Assembly (NCBI GenBank): GCA_020721905.1
Contig: DYLU01000014.1
Span: forward strand, 1 to 54,203
From: Leptospira biflexa
GTDB taxonomy: Bacteria; Spirochaetota; UBA4802; UB4802
Direction: 5' to 3'
Length of the DNA stretch: 54,203 bases
Shown here: piece by piece, positions 20,838 through 30,456 of the stretch
Layout of the letters: each line of letters starts with the position of its first letter
How positions within the stretch are numbered: position 1 is the stretch's first letter
Position numbers and translations under genes: made by a program
The notes under the pieces: model-generated
What the model was told of the DNA's origin: nothing
The model's database searches: none
The model's input: only the letters and a program-made list of their open reading frames with translations

Positions 20838-23102
20838 ATGGAATTTATCTATATTACTTTAGTCCTTTTAGTATTGCTTGCCATTTTTGATTTGATTGTT
20901 GGAGTAAGCAATGATGCAGTTAATTTTTTAAATTCGGCTATTGGTTCAAAAGTAGCCAGTATTAAAACCATCTTAATTATTGCCAGCGTAGGGATGCTGG
21001 TTGGAGTTACCCTATCCAGCGGAATGATGGAAATTGCACGAAAGGGCATTTTTAATCCCGAAAATTTCTACTTAACTGAAGTAATGACTATCTTTGTCCC
21101 AGTTATGCTTGCCGATATTTTATTACTTGATCTTTTTAATACATTTGGCCTTCCAACTTCAACAACAGTGTCCATGGTATTTGAACTTTTAGGTGCTTCC
21201 GTTGCTATTTCACTTATAAAACTCTATAAAGCCGGCAGCAATTTTTTGTTATTAGGTCAATATATAAACACTGCCAAGGTGTTAGGGATTATATCTGGTA
21301 TCCTTTTGTCAGTGGTTATTGCATTTTCAGCAGGCTTATGTATACAATTTATTTCACGAATGATTTTTACTTTTGATTACAAAAAACAGCTTAAACGCTA
21401 CGGAGCATTGTGGGGCGCCATTGCATTTACAATCATATCCTATTTTATCATTTTAAAAGGAGTTAAGGGTGCATCATTTTTAACTTCGCAACAGGAAATA
21501 TGGATTTATAACTCTCTGGATATAATCACGGGGACTATCTTTTTGGTATCGCTTGTTCTGCTTTTGCTGTTGCAATGGCTATTCCACTTGAACATCCTTA
21601 AAACGATAGTTCTTGCTGGAACATTTGCTCTGGCATTGTCATTTGCAGCAAACGATCTTGTAAATTTTATCGGAGTACCTCTGGCAGGATTGAGTTCATT
21701 TAATTATGCATCAAATTCCGGTAATCCTTTATCAACAACAATGGAAGCATTACGACAACCTGTAAAAGCCAATACATTGATATTGCTATTGTTCGGATTA
21801 ATTATGGCTTTAACCTTATTTCTATCACGGAAAGCCCGTACTGTTACTAAAACCGAAGTAAGTCTGGGAAGGCAGGATGAAGGATTGGAGCGTTTTGAGC
21901 CATCTTACCTTGCTCGCATTTTAGTACGTATAGGTGTGAGCATAATGGAAGCAATACAAACAATTATCCCTCAAAGAGTTCTGGATAGTATTCGGAAACG
22001 AAAAGATATATCTCATTTTACCGGTTGTAATGATGAAGGAAAACCAGTATCGTTTGATCTTATTCGTGCATCAGTGAATCTGGTCGTAGCAAGTGCATTG
22101 ATATCCCTTGGCACGTCCCTCAAACTACCTCTTTCAACTACCTATGTTACTTTCATGGTAGCCATGGGTACATCACTTTCAGATGGCGCATGGGATAGAG
22201 AAAGTGCCGTGTACAGGGTTTCAGGAGTTATTACTGTTATTGGTGGATGGTTTTTAACAGCGTTAATAGCATTTTCCATAGCATGTCTGTATGCTGTAAT
22301 ACTATATCATTCTAAAATATTGGGTCTATTGCTTATATCGTTACTATCGATTTATCTTTTATATAAAAATCATATAAAACATCAAGAACGAATCAAAGGT
22401 GAAAATACAATTGAAGTATACAATCTGAAAAAGATTACCAATCCAGTTCTTGCCATAAAAACATCATTTGAACAGACCGGCAAACTTCTTGAAGAAGCAT
22501 CCAATTCAATCCAGAGAAGCTTTGATGGATTAAGATTATATGATAGAATTGAATTGAAGATAGCACGAAATGATTCACGAATAATACAGGATTGGACAAA
22601 CATCATTATTGCAAATATTTTCAAAACGTTGCGATTGCTGCACAAAATGGATTTACATATATCTTTGCGATATTCACAACTTATTAGCAACTTACAGGAG
22701 TGTGCCGATAGTCAGCGCGACATTGCTCTTAGATCATATTTGCATGTAGAGAATCACCACAAGGGATTGCTTAACGTGCAGATAACAGAACTGGAACATC
22801 TGGTAAAAAGCATACGGGATCTTCTGGGATTTACATCACAATCATTAAAACAGGATAAAATAGCAGACTTAACACTTGTTGAAACAAATTGCCACAATAT
22901 AGCACGTTTGATTGCTAAATATGACAAACGACAAATGCAACGAGTTCAAAACGGAACATCAAAAACGCGCTTAAGCATCTTATTTTATGCCTATTTAGTT
23001 AATATCCAAAAAATTGCTATATCAACAAAAAACTTGCTACAAATATTTAATGAATCATTATATATCAATGAAACTTCACTCAATGTAAGCAAGGATAGAT
23101 AA
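20838..23102 (+). CDS. pit: PiT-family inorganic phosphate transporter with PhoU-like C-terminal domain
   Basis: 754 residues, much longer than plain Pit (about 500). The first about 510 residues are a multi-pass membrane domain with the two PiT signature repeats: GVSNDAVNFLNSAIGSK (about 23-39) and SFAANDLVNFIGVPLAG (about 270-286). The second half also has LPLSTTYVTFMVAMGTSLSDGAWDRE. Residues about 530-754 are soluble and helical, with regularly spaced charged helices resembling the PhoU-like domain fused or adjacent to other Pit proteins; this part is recognised by pattern only. It would carry phosphate, or a metal-phosphate complex, with H+ or Na+. Start ATG 20838 has the SD taggaga. Confidence 0.88.
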   Translation: MEFIYITLVLLVLLAIFDLIVGVSNDAVNFLNSAIGSKVASIKTILIIASVGMLVGVTLSSGMMEIARKGIFNPENFYLTEVMTIFVPVMLADILLLDLFNTFGLPTSTTVSMVFELLGASVAISLIKLYKAGSNFLLLGQYINTAKVLGIISGILLSVVIAFSAGLCIQFISRMIFTFDYKKQLKRYGALWGAIAFTIISYFIILKGVKGASFLTSQQEIWIYNSLDIITGTIFLVSLVLLLLLQWLFHLNILKTIVLAGTFALALSFAANDLVNFIGVPLAGLSSFNYASNSGNPLSTTMEALRQPVKANTLILLLFGLIMALTLFLSRKARTVTKTEVSLGRQDEGLERFEPSYLARILVRIGVSIMEAIQTIIPQRVLDSIRKRKDISHFTGCNDEGKPVSFDLIRASVNLVVASALISLGTSLKLPLSTTYVTFMVAMGTSLSDGAWDRESAVYRVSGVITVIGGWFLTALIAFSIACLYAVILYHSKILGLLLISLLSIYLLYKNHIKHQERIKGENTIEVYNLKKITNPVLAIKTSFEQTGKLLEEASNSIQRSFDGLRLYDRIELKIARNDSRIIQDWTNIIIANIFKTLRLLHKMDLHISLRYSQLISNLQECADSQRDIALRSYLHVENHHKGLLNVQITELEHLVKSIRDLLGFTSQSLKQDKIADLTLVETNCHNIARLIAKYDKRQMQRVQNGTSKTRLSILFYAYLVNIQKIAISTKNLLQIFNESLYINETSLNVSKDR

Positions 23103-23123
23103 CATAAATACATTTTGATATAT

Positions 23124-23774
23124 TTATGGAAGGACATACAATGCAATACCAAAAAAATGGGTAATGCTACCACCTAAAACGAAAACATGCCATATTGTAT
23201 GATTGAATGGCAGTTTATTATCAAGTAAAAAGAATATAGTACCAAAAGAATAACATAATCCACCTATAGCTAACCATACAATTCCCATGAAAGGCAAAAC
23301 ATCCAACAATCTATGAAATGCAATAACAATAAGCCATCCCATTGCAAGGTAAATAACCGTAGAAAGCCTATCCCCACCTGTTCCTATTGTCAATTTAACA
23401 ATAATACCTGCTATAGCAAGCCCCCATATTATGCCAAATATTGACCACCCCCACCCTCCTCGCAACACGACTAAAACAAAAGGCGTATAGGTTCCAGCAA
23501 TAAGTAAATAAATTGAAACATGGTCTAAAAGCTGGAAAAACTTTTTTTTGGATATGGATTTTATGGAATGATATAACGTTGAGGCTGTATACAATATAAC
23601 AAGCGTTGCACCGTAAATTGAAAAAGACACAATTTTCCAGGGATCACCTTTCATTGAAGCAAATACAACAAGAATAGAAAGTGCTGCAATACTCAATGCA
23701 ACTCCAATACCATGTATTACAACATTTGCTATCTCTTCATGTTTTGTTTGATTACTGATAGGATTACGTTTCAT
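23124..23774 (-). CDS. trhA: Hemolysin III / PAQR-family membrane protein
   Basis: 216 residues with seven hydrophobic segments. The family residues are visible: NVVIHGIGVALS, STLYHS (Ser/His), LDHVSIYLLIAGTYTPF and FNHTIWHVFVLGGSITHFF, the last carrying two of the metal-ligand His. Bacterial members (YqfA/TrhA) affect membrane fluidity and fatty-acid balance; the toxin-like name is historical. Convergent with the phosphate transporter, 21 nt apart. Confidence 0.92.
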   Translation of the reverse strand: MKRNPISNQTKHEEIANVVIHGIGVALSIAALSILVVFASMKGDPWKIVSFSIYGATLVILYTASTLYHSIKSISKKKFFQLLDHVSIYLLIAGTYTPFVLVVLRGGWGWSIFGIIWGLAIAGIIVKLTIGTGGDRLSTVIYLAMGWLIVIAFHRLLDVLPFMGIVWLAIGGLCYSFGTIFFLLDNKLPFNHTIWHVFVLGGSITHFFGIALYVLP

Positions 23775-23781
23775 AGTATTT

Positions 23782-23810
23782 ATTATAGTATTATTTACAA
23801 ATATAACTAA
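23782..23810 (-). promoter_or_regulatory. Promoter of trhA, possibly giving a leaderless mRNA
   Basis: Minus-strand TTAGTT (23805-23810), 17-nt spacer, perfect TATAAT (23782-23787). Only 7 nt separate the -10 from the ATG, and there is no SD. Confidence 0.45.
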
Positions 23811-23827
23811 TATATTATTTTTGTTTT

Positions 23828-24362
23828 TTAAATTTGCTGATACAAATCAATAAAATTTTTATTAATTATTTTTTCAAACTCTTTTAACCATTGTGTTATA
23901 TAAGCATCATCAATATTTTGTTTTCGCATTATAATTTTAGCATCCTCAATATCTCTTTCTCTTCCTGCAAAAATTTTTTGAATTATAAGATCCTCAGGTG
24001 AAGCATAATAAATTTTAACATCATCTAATCTTATTTTTTTTGCTTTTTTTTATTGCAATACTTGCATATTCAGTAAAAGAAAAAATATAATCAATTCGTA
24101 TACCTTTTGCTCCAAGAACGGGCGATATCATTGTTTCCTTTACAAAATTAACTACATCTTCATGCAGAATCTTCAAATTTAATTTTTTTACAATACTCAA
24201 AATATCATTCAGGCGATCAATATTAATACCTAATGTTATATCTATATCACGTGTAAGCCCTGGCTCACCATATATCAAAACAGCCTGCCCGCCAACAATG
24301 ATATAGGGTATTTTATTTTCATTCAATGTTTTACAAATCCTTTTTATTTCTTTTTTAAACAA
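23828..24362 (-). pseudogene. AbiEii-like nucleotidyltransferase, frameshifted
   Basis: The N-terminal 113-residue piece (24021-24362, TTG start) holds the nucleotidyltransferase signature: IPYIIVGGQAVLIYGEPGLTRDIDITLG, with the metal-binding DxD. It then stops at KKSKKNKIR. The next frame continues the same protein without a gap (RLDDVKIYYASPEDLIIQKI, then FAGRERDIEDAKII) to a stop at 23828-23830. The break sits in two T8 tracts separated by GC (24034-24051); removing one base restores one frame of about 177 residues. Related proteins belong to the AbiEii / DUF1814-like toxin superfamily. It may be true decay, a phase-variable tract, slippage during expression, or a base-calling error; the sequence alone cannot decide. 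Confidence 0.8.
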
Positions 24363-24526
24363 TTTAGTATTTCCGCTACACGAATATCAACTTCAATCCC
24401 TTCCAACGGATCATTGGGCGGAAGCACCCCTAAACTCATGCCTAATTCCCACATACCGTCAAGTAGCTCCAGAGATTCATCATGGCTTAAGGGGTGCTTA
24501 TGCGTAAAATCATTTTCAAAGTTCTC
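24344..24526 (-). pseudogene. Small partner protein of the nucleotidyltransferase, no normal start codon
   Basis: An open frame of 60 codons between a TGA (24527-24529) and a TAA (24344-24346). It translates to a coherent protein with segments HPLSHDESLELLDGMWELG and GVLPPNDPLEGIEVDIRVAE, which I recall as the small conserved protein often encoded just before this type of nucleotidyltransferase. Its end overlaps the nucleotidyltransferase start by 17 nt, as in toxin-antitoxin pairs. There is no ATG, GTG or TTG ahead of the conserved part; the first ATG would remove nearly half. The 5' end abuts the acetyltransferase stop, so it looks truncated. Confidence 0.5.
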
Positions 24527-24546
24527 TCACAGCTTTGTATTCTTAA

Positions 24547-25677
24547 TCACAGTTTCTTTTCATAAATCCGATACGTCTTGTAAATTTGCCCTTTAAGCGG
24601 CTTGAGGGCGCCTATCATTTTATAATTGGTTTCCACTATCAAAGAGCAGTCTGATTCAGTATAGCCCAACCGTATGCCATTTTCAATGGTATACAGATAA
24701 AACACATCATCTATTTTCTGCCCTCTATATTCAGGCAACACACCCATGATAATAGTACGTATCTTTTTAACCTTCTTGATTGAGCGCAGCGCTTTAATCA
24801 AACGCCACGGATAAAGGTGACCATTTAAAATCTTGAGGGCTGGATTCATATCAGGAAGCGATACAATAAACCCAACTGTCTTACCATCCTTTTCAGCAAA
24901 CACAATAAGTTCGGGCACAGCAACAAGCTTCAGCTCATCAACAAGCATATCAAACTGCTTCTGTGTTAAATTAAGATGACCCCAGTTGCCGTCCCATGCT
25001 CTGTTAAATATTTCATGAATCTCTTTGGCGCGTTTTTTTAATTCTTTAGGGCTATAGTATATATATTTCACATCCTGTGTCTTCATGATATTTTCGCGAA
25101 CATCTTTTAAATATGGCTTAAAATCATCAATCTTTTTAACCAGAAAGCAATGCCAGTCAATACATTTGGTATAGCCACACGCTTCGGCATGATTTTTGTA
25201 ATATGGAGCAAAATGGAAAAGCCCCACAACAGGCATGATATCCTCACCCAGCACCTCAAAGCCAACCGAGTCATAAATGGAAAAACTCTGCGGACCTTCA
25301 ACACGCGTTTTCCCTTTTTTCTTTAACCAGCCTTCAGCAGCAGCAAACAAAGCCTTTGCAACATCCAGGTCATCAATGGCTTCATAAAATCCAAAAAAGC
25401 CTGTTTCCTTATTGTATTTTTCTTCATACATCCTGTTAATGTGAGCGGTGATTCTACCAACAGGCACACCATCCTTATATGCTAAAAAATATGCAACGTC
25501 ACCAATCTCGTAAAAGTAACCGGTCTTTGGATTAAAAAGCTTTTTCTGATCAGCAATGATAGGTGGCACCCATGCCGGGTCATTTTCATAAATCTTTGTG
25601 GTCCACGGAAGCATGATAAACTGCTTCATCATCTTTTTGTTTGTAATGTCAATTTCTTTTACATCTATTGTTGCCAT
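24547..25677 (-). CDS. GNAT-fold acyltransferase-like protein
   Basis: 376 residues from MATIDVKEID. The frame extends 5 codons further, but gggggt 6 nt before this ATG fits an SD. It resembles the family of GNAT-like proteins of about 370-380 residues annotated as YghO or hypothetical acetyltransferase. Visible elements are DPAWVPPII, VGRITAHINRMY, a FFGFYEAIDD segment, the GPQSFSIYDSVGF motif and GVLPEYRGQKIDDVFYLYTIENG, where the RGQK-type turn fits the acetyl-CoA pyrophosphate loop. Substrate unknown. Ends 20 nt before the decayed partner gene. Confidence 0.75.
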   Translation of the reverse strand: MATIDVKEIDITNKKMMKQFIMLPWTTKIYENDPAWVPPIIADQKKLFNPKTGYFYEIGDVAYFLAYKDGVPVGRITAHINRMYEEKYNKETGFFGFYEAIDDLDVAKALFAAAEGWLKKKGKTRVEGPQSFSIYDSVGFEVLGEDIMPVVGLFHFAPYYKNHAEACGYTKCIDWHCFLVKKIDDFKPYLKDVRENIMKTQDVKYIYYSPKELKKRAKEIHEIFNRAWDGNWGHLNLTQKQFDMLVDELKLVAVPELIVFAEKDGKTVGFIVSLPDMNPALKILNGHLYPWRLIKALRSIKKVKKIRTIIMGVLPEYRGQKIDDVFYLYTIENGIRLGYTESDCSLIVETNYKMIGALKPLKGQIYKTYRIYEKKL

Positions 25678-25773
25678 AAAAGTACCCCCCACAAAAGTTT
25701 AAAATTCAAAAAAGCATATATAAACTCATTGATGAAACCGTAACCGGATACCATCAATTAAAAAAGCATTAAA

Positions 25774-25802
25774 TGGGCAATAGTTACCACAAACACTGCC
25801 CA
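25774..25802 (-). terminator. Terminator after udg gene
   Basis: TGGGCA (25774-25779) / TGCCCA (25797-25802), extendable by wobble pairs, followed on the minus strand by a T-rich run (about 25754-25773). It lies 19 nt beyond the udg stop. Its left arm overlaps GGCAATAGTT (25776-25785), a one-mismatch version of the dispersed word. Confidence 0.55.
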
Positions 25803-25820
25803 ATACTGCATATAAACATT

Positions 25821-26531
25821 TTAAAACAAATTACCCTGAACCTCATCATCACGTTTCTGGTCACTGATAACGTTAATACTGATATTCAGGGTTGTTGCTG
25901 ATTTTCCGGAAATATCTTCAAACGTGATTTCACCACGTAGATATGCGATAACCTTTTTGATGTCTTCCCACAAAAGTCTTTTGAGCGGGCTGCTATCACC
26001 ACCATTTCGTAAAATATATGAAGGATGAAACGTGGGCATTACGGGAATATTGTTATACAGGTGCCACACACCATGCACTTTTGTAATGCCTTCTTTTGGG
26101 TTTACCAAAAATTTTGTAGAAGGATTTCCTAACGTTACAATTACTTTTGGATGTATAATTTCAATTTGTTTCTTTAAAAACGGGCCACAGGCTTTAGTTT
26201 CTTCATCATCGGGTGGACGGTCGCGTTTTAATTCCATGTTAACCGTTGGTCTGCATTTGACTACATTGGCAATGTACACATCGCTACGTTTAAGCTTCAT
26301 CCCCTTTTCAATGACAGCAGTCAAAAGTTGTCCTGCTTTCCCAACAAATGGCCTGCCCTGTGCATCTTCGTCCTTGCCCGGACCTTCGCCAATAAACATA
26401 ACTGATGCTTCAGGATTACCCTCACCAAAAACTATAGTATTACGTGTTGTGTGAAGTTTACAGCGTGTGCAATTCCCAATAGTATTATTGCGTAAATCCT
26501 CTAACAACTGTGCCTTGCTTTGTGCCATCAT
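25821..26531 (-). CDS. Type-4 (4Fe-4S) uracil-DNA glycosylase
   Basis: 236 residues. Family signature is complete: NCTRCKLH (first Cys pair), [20 protein letters not shown] (active-site loop), IANVVKCRP and ETKACGPFL (second Cys pair), and [11 protein letters not shown] (uracil recognition). It removes uracil from deaminated DNA and binds an Fe-S cluster. The C-terminal about 30 residues are not conserved. Its start overlaps the patatin stop (ATGA), so the two genes are coupled. Confidence 0.93.
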   Translation of the reverse strand: MMAQSKAQLLEDLRNNTIGNCTRCKLHTTRNTIVFGEGNPEASVMFIGEGPGKDEDAQGRPFVGKAGQLLTAVIEKGMKLKRSDVYIANVVKCRPTVNMELKRDRPPDDEETKACGPFLKKQIEIIHPKVIVTLGNPSTKFLVNPKEGITKVHGVWHLYNNIPVMPTFHPSYILRNGGDSSPLKRLLWEDIKKVIAYLRGEITFEDISGKSATTLNISINVISDQKRDDEVQGNLF

Positions 26532-27535
26532 ATCCAGCGCAACACCTTACGTTTTATATCCTTTTCAACTCTGAGACAGGCTGCATACCCCTCTTTCAAA
26601 AGAAAATCAACTTTTGTGAAATCCAGTGTTCCAATATGAACAAGGTCGGGTTCAATCAAAACATCAGGCTTGTTATATGTAATCATGAGGGTTGTGTTCA
26701 TATATTCCATGATGTCAATCGTCCCGGCTACTATCTCAAAGATATTTGGCATGCTATCTGCATGTTTCGTTTTGTCATTTTCAATCTTTATGCCAAGCCA
26801 CTTTTTTACATGTGTTAACCAGCCCTTTGCCTGAGTAACTACTGTTGTTGCATCAATGGCTTCTGTATCAACGTGTTCAAAAATATCATTTGATGAATTT
26901 TCACCGGCCGACACACTGTTTGGCTTGGCTATTGCAGGAGCTATCGCCCGCTTAATCTTAATTGTTGGATGCAAATTAACTGCCATGGTAATGCCAGCAC
27001 CCATCTTTTTAACCACATCAACAGGTAACGGATTACTTACTCCACCATCTATTAACACCGTATCCATATATTTAACCGGAACAAAAATGCCCGGTATTGA
27101 GATACTTGCCCTTATGGCATCAAGGACATTCCCTTTTGTAAAAATGACAGGTTTTCCACTATAAAAGTCCGTTGCAATAATGGCAATGGGCAGCTTTAAA
27201 TCTTCAATATCAACACTTTTAGGAATAAATTTTGCAAGTAATTCCATTGCACGCCTGCCCTGTATGAGACCTGTTTTTGGGAACACAGGATCAAAGTATG
27301 CAAACAGCTCATTGCTTTTTACAGATTTTAAAAACGAAATGAATTCGGGCAAAGCACCATACGCATACAGAGAACCAACTACAGCGCCAATGCTTGATCC
27401 GGCAATCATTGATACGGGGATTTCTTTTTTGGAGCAATAATCAAGCACCGCAATATGTGACACACCTTTAGCACCACCGCTTCCAAGTGCAAGACCAACT
27501 TTTGTGTTTTTAAATATTTTGATAGGATTAAACAT
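26528..27535 (-). CDS. Patatin-like phospholipase
   Basis: 335 residues from MFNPIKIF. The frame extends to 27631, where GGAAAGGGT before the ATG is an alternative SD; that start would add a hydrophobic N-terminal stretch, so the start is uncertain. Oxyanion loop GSGGAKG, nucleophile elbow GSSIG, and the catalytic Asp in DGGVSNPLP are all present, so it should be an active acyl hydrolase of the RssA/YchK type. A long Ser/Asn-rich insert precedes a C-terminal VAGTIDIMEYMNT segment usual in this family. Upstream partner of the udg gene. Confidence 0.88.
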   Translation of the reverse strand: MFNPIKIFKNTKVGLALGSGGAKGVSHIAVLDYCSKKEIPVSMIAGSSIGAVVGSLYAYGALPEFISFLKSVKSNELFAYFDPVFPKTGLIQGRRAMELLAKFIPKSVDIEDLKLPIAIIATDFYSGKPVIFTKGNVLDAIRASISIPGIFVPVKYMDTVLIDGGVSNPLPVDVVKKMGAGITMAVNLHPTIKIKRAIAPAIAKPNSVSAGENSSNDIFEHVDTEAIDATTVVTQAKGWLTHVKKWLGIKIENDKTKHADSMPNIFEIVAGTIDIMEYMNTTLMITYNKPDVLIEPDLVHIGTLDFTKVDFLLKEGYAACLRVEKDIKRKVLRWI

Positions 27536-27649
27536 AGCCACTACAGGAACAATTATTATGAAACGATGTAATGGTAAAATTGACATTTTGTCAAGATGAT
27601 TTTGCAATTGCACAATAATAATAAAATGCATACCCTTTCCAATTATTAA

Positions 27650-27679
27650 TTGACAAACTGATACATTGACTGATATATT
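27650..27679 (+). promoter_or_regulatory. Upstream sigma-70 promoter of the cyclase gene
   Basis: TTGACA (27650-27655), 18-nt spacer, TATATT (27674-27679). It implies a leader of more than 200 nt. Confidence 0.5.
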
Positions 27680-27689
27680 TTGATTTTAT

Positions 27690-27717
27690 TTGTTAATCTG
27701 TTCATATTATCTATAAT
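27690..27717 (+). promoter_or_regulatory. Second promoter of the cyclase gene, with a structured leader
   Basis: TTGTTA (27690-27695), 16-nt spacer, perfect TATAAT (27712-27717). Just downstream, AGTGCA (27733-27738) pairs with TGCACT (27753-27758) followed by a short T run, a possible attenuator. No known riboswitch class was recognised in the roughly 175-nt leader. Confidence 0.45.
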
Positions 27718-27899
27718 GATAATGATTGCAGCAGTGCAGCCTTAAGCAGGATTGCACTTTTGTTGCCAATGGATTTATATGTCCGGGGGCGTAATGTACA
27801 CATACTAAACACACATCTGCAACCAAAAAGATAATGAATCTTTAGTAAAAAATTTTTTATGTTGCGTTAAAATAACAACCAGGCTTCAGGAGGAAAGTA

Positions 27900-28526
27900 A
27901 TGTCTCTAAGAAGAGTTATTTCAATCAGCGCATCCGAAGATCGCCTTGAAAAACTTATTCAGAAGCGTTTAGAGCCATCTGTTAATAAGGAAGAAATTGA
28001 TAAACGTATCTGGGATCTTTTTGGAGAGGTATGGTGTGTAATGTTTACCGATTTAGCAGGTTTTTCACGAAGGGTTGCCACGTATGGAATAATTCATTTT
28101 TTACAAACCATTTACGAATCCCAGCGCTTGCTTATCCCCATCATTGAGGATTATGATGGAATACTTTTAAAAACTGAGGGCGATAGCATGCTGGTAATAT
28201 TCAGAAATATAGCAAAAAGTCTTGAATGCTGTAAAAAAATGCATCAGATACTGCACGACTATAACAAAACCAGGCCCGAAGAAGATCATATTGTACTGTG
28301 CGTTGGTCTTGGATATGGCACAATACTGCGAATTGGTGATGAGGATGTTTATGGGGCCCAGGTCAATGCAGCAAGTAAACTGGGTGAAGATACGGCAGGT
28401 CCATGGGAAGTACTTGTAACAAATTCGGTAAAAGAAAATGCAGATGGCATTAATAATATAATTTTTGAACCAATTGATGTCGTTCCACCAGGTGCCAAAT
28501 CAGCGTATAAGGTGATTTTTAAATAA
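27900..28526 (+). CDS. Soluble class III adenylate/guanylate cyclase-domain protein
   Basis: 208 residues: an N-terminal helix of about 40 residues, then one cyclase domain. Metal-binding Asp51 (FTDLAGFS) and Asp95 (KTEGDSMLVIF) are present, as is Lys91, which selects adenine. The DVYGAQVNAASKL segment keeps the Asn, but Lys replaces the usual transition-state Arg. No transmembrane or sensor domain is attached. It could make cAMP at reduced rate or act as a dimer partner; activity is inferred. SD aggaggaaag precedes the ATG. Confidence 0.85.
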   Translation: MSLRRVISISASEDRLEKLIQKRLEPSVNKEEIDKRIWDLFGEVWCVMFTDLAGFSRRVATYGIIHFLQTIYESQRLLIPIIEDYDGILLKTEGDSMLVIFRNIAKSLECCKKMHQILHDYNKTRPEEDHIVLCVGLGYGTILRIGDEDVYGAQVNAASKLGEDTAGPWEVLVTNSVKENADGINNIIFEPIDVVPPGAKSAYKVIFK

Positions 28527-28621
28527 CATTAAAAATTTTTTTAAATTTTCATTTACAATTTTAATGAAGAAAATCAATAATACATTGATAGTGTTCACTT
28601 ATAGTTAAGGAGGTCTTTTTT

Positions 28622-30283
28622 ATGATCAGCGATCGCGTTAAAAAAGGAATTGAGAAAGCTCCACATCGTTCATTGTTTAAAGCGTTGGGGTTGAATGATG
28701 ATGAATTATCAAAACCATTAATTGGCGTTGTTAACTCTTTTAACGAGATAATCCCTGGACATATTCATCTCAGGAATATTGTCGATGCTGTAAAAAAAGG
28801 TGTTATTGCTTCTGGTGGTACACCAATCGAATTTCCAACCATAGGTGTATGTGACGGCATTGCCATGAACCATATTGGCATGAAATATTCATTAGGATCA
28901 CGCGAGCTTATTGCCGACTCAATTGAAATTATGGCAAAATCGCATGCTTTTGATGGCCTCGTCATGGTAACCAATTGTGATAAAATTGTTCCCGGTATGA
29001 TAATTGCAGCAGTGAAGATTGATATTCCTACCATCATAGTTTCTGGTGGCCCAATGCTTCCCGGTATATATAAAGGCAAACCCATTGCAGTTGATAATGT
29101 ATTTGAAGCAGTAGGTAAAGCCGCTAAAGGGGTTATTTCTAAAGAAGAACTCTATGAAATAGAATGCGCAGCATGCCCCGGTGCAGGTTCATGTGCAGGA
29201 CTTTTCACTGCTAATTCCATGAACTGTCTTACTGAAGCACTTGGTCTTGCCCTGCCCTACAACGTAACCATACCTGCAGTTATGGCCGATCGTATACGAA
29301 TTGCCAAAGAAAGCGGTAAAAAAATAATTGAACTGGTAAAAAAGCAGATCACTCCTAAAAAGATTGTAACCAAAAAAGCCATTGAAAATGCACTTGCTGT
29401 TGATATGGCAATAGGGGGCTCTTCCAATACCGCCCTGCATATTCCGGCAATAGCTCATTACGCAGGAATCCCTATCAGGCTGAAAGACATTCAGCCCATC
29501 TCTGAGCGCACACCCCATTTATGCAGTATTGCGCCATCCGGTCCGCATCATATGATTGATCTTCATTATGCTGGTGGTATCCCGGCATTAATGAATGAAC
29601 TTCTTAAAAACGGGCTTATTCATGGCAACTGTATGACAGTTACCGGAAAATCAATAGCACAAAATGTAAAAGACAAATCAATTTTCGACACCTCGGTTAT
29701 ACGTTTGGTTAATAAACCTGTTCACAAAGATGGCGGGCTTGCAGTACTTACCGGCAATCTGGCACCTGATGGCTGTATAGTAAAACAGGCAGCTGTTGAC
29801 CCATCAATGTTAAAACACAGCGGCCCTGCAAAAGTTTTTGATTCAGAAGAAGAAGCGGTTAAAGCCATAATGGGAAATCAAATCCAGAAAGGTGATGTTA
29901 TAGTTATCCGTTACGAAGGGCCGCGTGGTGGCCCCGGGATGCGCGAGATGCTTACACCAACATCAGTAATAGCCGGCATGGGGATGGATAAAGAAGTTGC
30001 ACTTATAACTGATGGAAGATTTTCAGGTGCAACACGCGGATCATCCATTGGGCATATTTCACCTGAAGCTGCTGCTGGTGGTCCACTTGCCATTGTTAAG
30101 GACGGCGATATTATTGAAATTGATATTCCAGCAAAAAAACTTACATTAAAAGTGGATGATAATGAAATAAAAGCACGCCTTGCTAAATGGAAAGCGCCAA
30201 AACCAAAGATTACCACCGGTTATATGTACCGCTATAGCCTCATGGTATCATCTGCAGATCGTGGTGCTGTATTTGAAAGTTGA
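28622..30283 (+). CDS. ilvD: Dihydroxy-acid dehydratase
   Basis: 553 residues, full length for the bacterial form. Iron-sulfur ligands and signatures: [29 protein letters not shown] and [19 protein letters not shown]-terminal [19 protein letters not shown] and [20 protein letters not shown] are also typical. It converts dihydroxy-isovalerate and -methylvalerate to the 2-keto acids in valine/isoleucine synthesis. It is alone here, without other ilv or leu genes. SD aaggagg precedes the ATG. Confidence 0.97.
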   Translation: MISDRVKKGIEKAPHRSLFKALGLNDDELSKPLIGVVNSFNEIIPGHIHLRNIVDAVKKGVIASGGTPIEFPTIGVCDGIAMNHIGMKYSLGSRELIADSIEIMAKSHAFDGLVMVTNCDKIVPGMIIAAVKIDIPTIIVSGGPMLPGIYKGKPIAVDNVFEAVGKAAKGVISKEELYEIECAACPGAGSCAGLFTANSMNCLTEALGLALPYNVTIPAVMADRIRIAKESGKKIIELVKKQITPKKIVTKKAIENALAVDMAIGGSSNTALHIPAIAHYAGIPIRLKDIQPISERTPHLCSIAPSGPHHMIDLHYAGGIPALMNELLKNGLIHGNCMTVTGKSIAQNVKDKSIFDTSVIRLVNKPVHKDGGLAVLTGNLAPDGCIVKQAAVDPSMLKHSGPAKVFDSEEEAVKAIMGNQIQKGDVIVIRYEGPRGGPGMREMLTPTSVIAGMGMDKEVALITDGRFSGATRGSSIGHISPEAAAGGPLAIVKDGDIIEIDIPAKKLTLKVDDNEIKARLAKWKAPKPKITTGYMYRYSLMVSSADRGAVFES

Positions 30284-30297
30284 TCTACATATACTGC

Positions 30298-30330
30298 ACA
30301 CAGGGGCGTATCGCTTATACGCCCCTGTGT
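30298..30330 (+). terminator. Strong hairpin after ilvD (likely terminator)
   Basis: Perfect 13-bp stem, acacaggggcgta (30298-30310) with its complement (30318-30330) and a 7-nt loop, 14 nt after the ilvD stop. It lacks a classical T run, so it may be a 3'-end stabilising hairpin instead. Confidence 0.65.
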
Positions 30331-30456
30331 ATATATGCTATTCCTCTTATAAAAAAATTCTTTACATCACATTTATTAATTACAATTTATATCTATCACT
30401 TTAAAATAATTTATTTTACGATAACAGGCTGGAAAGAGTTTCTTCATTTTTCTGTT

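Noticed and set aside
24344-24526. Partner gene as an intact antitoxin starting at the internal ATG
   Set aside because: That start removes the conserved HPLSHDESL segment, leaving 36 residues.
27718-27899. c-di-GMP or other riboswitch in the cyclase leader
   Set aside because: Conserved core sequences of the classes I know are missing; only a simple hairpin is seen.
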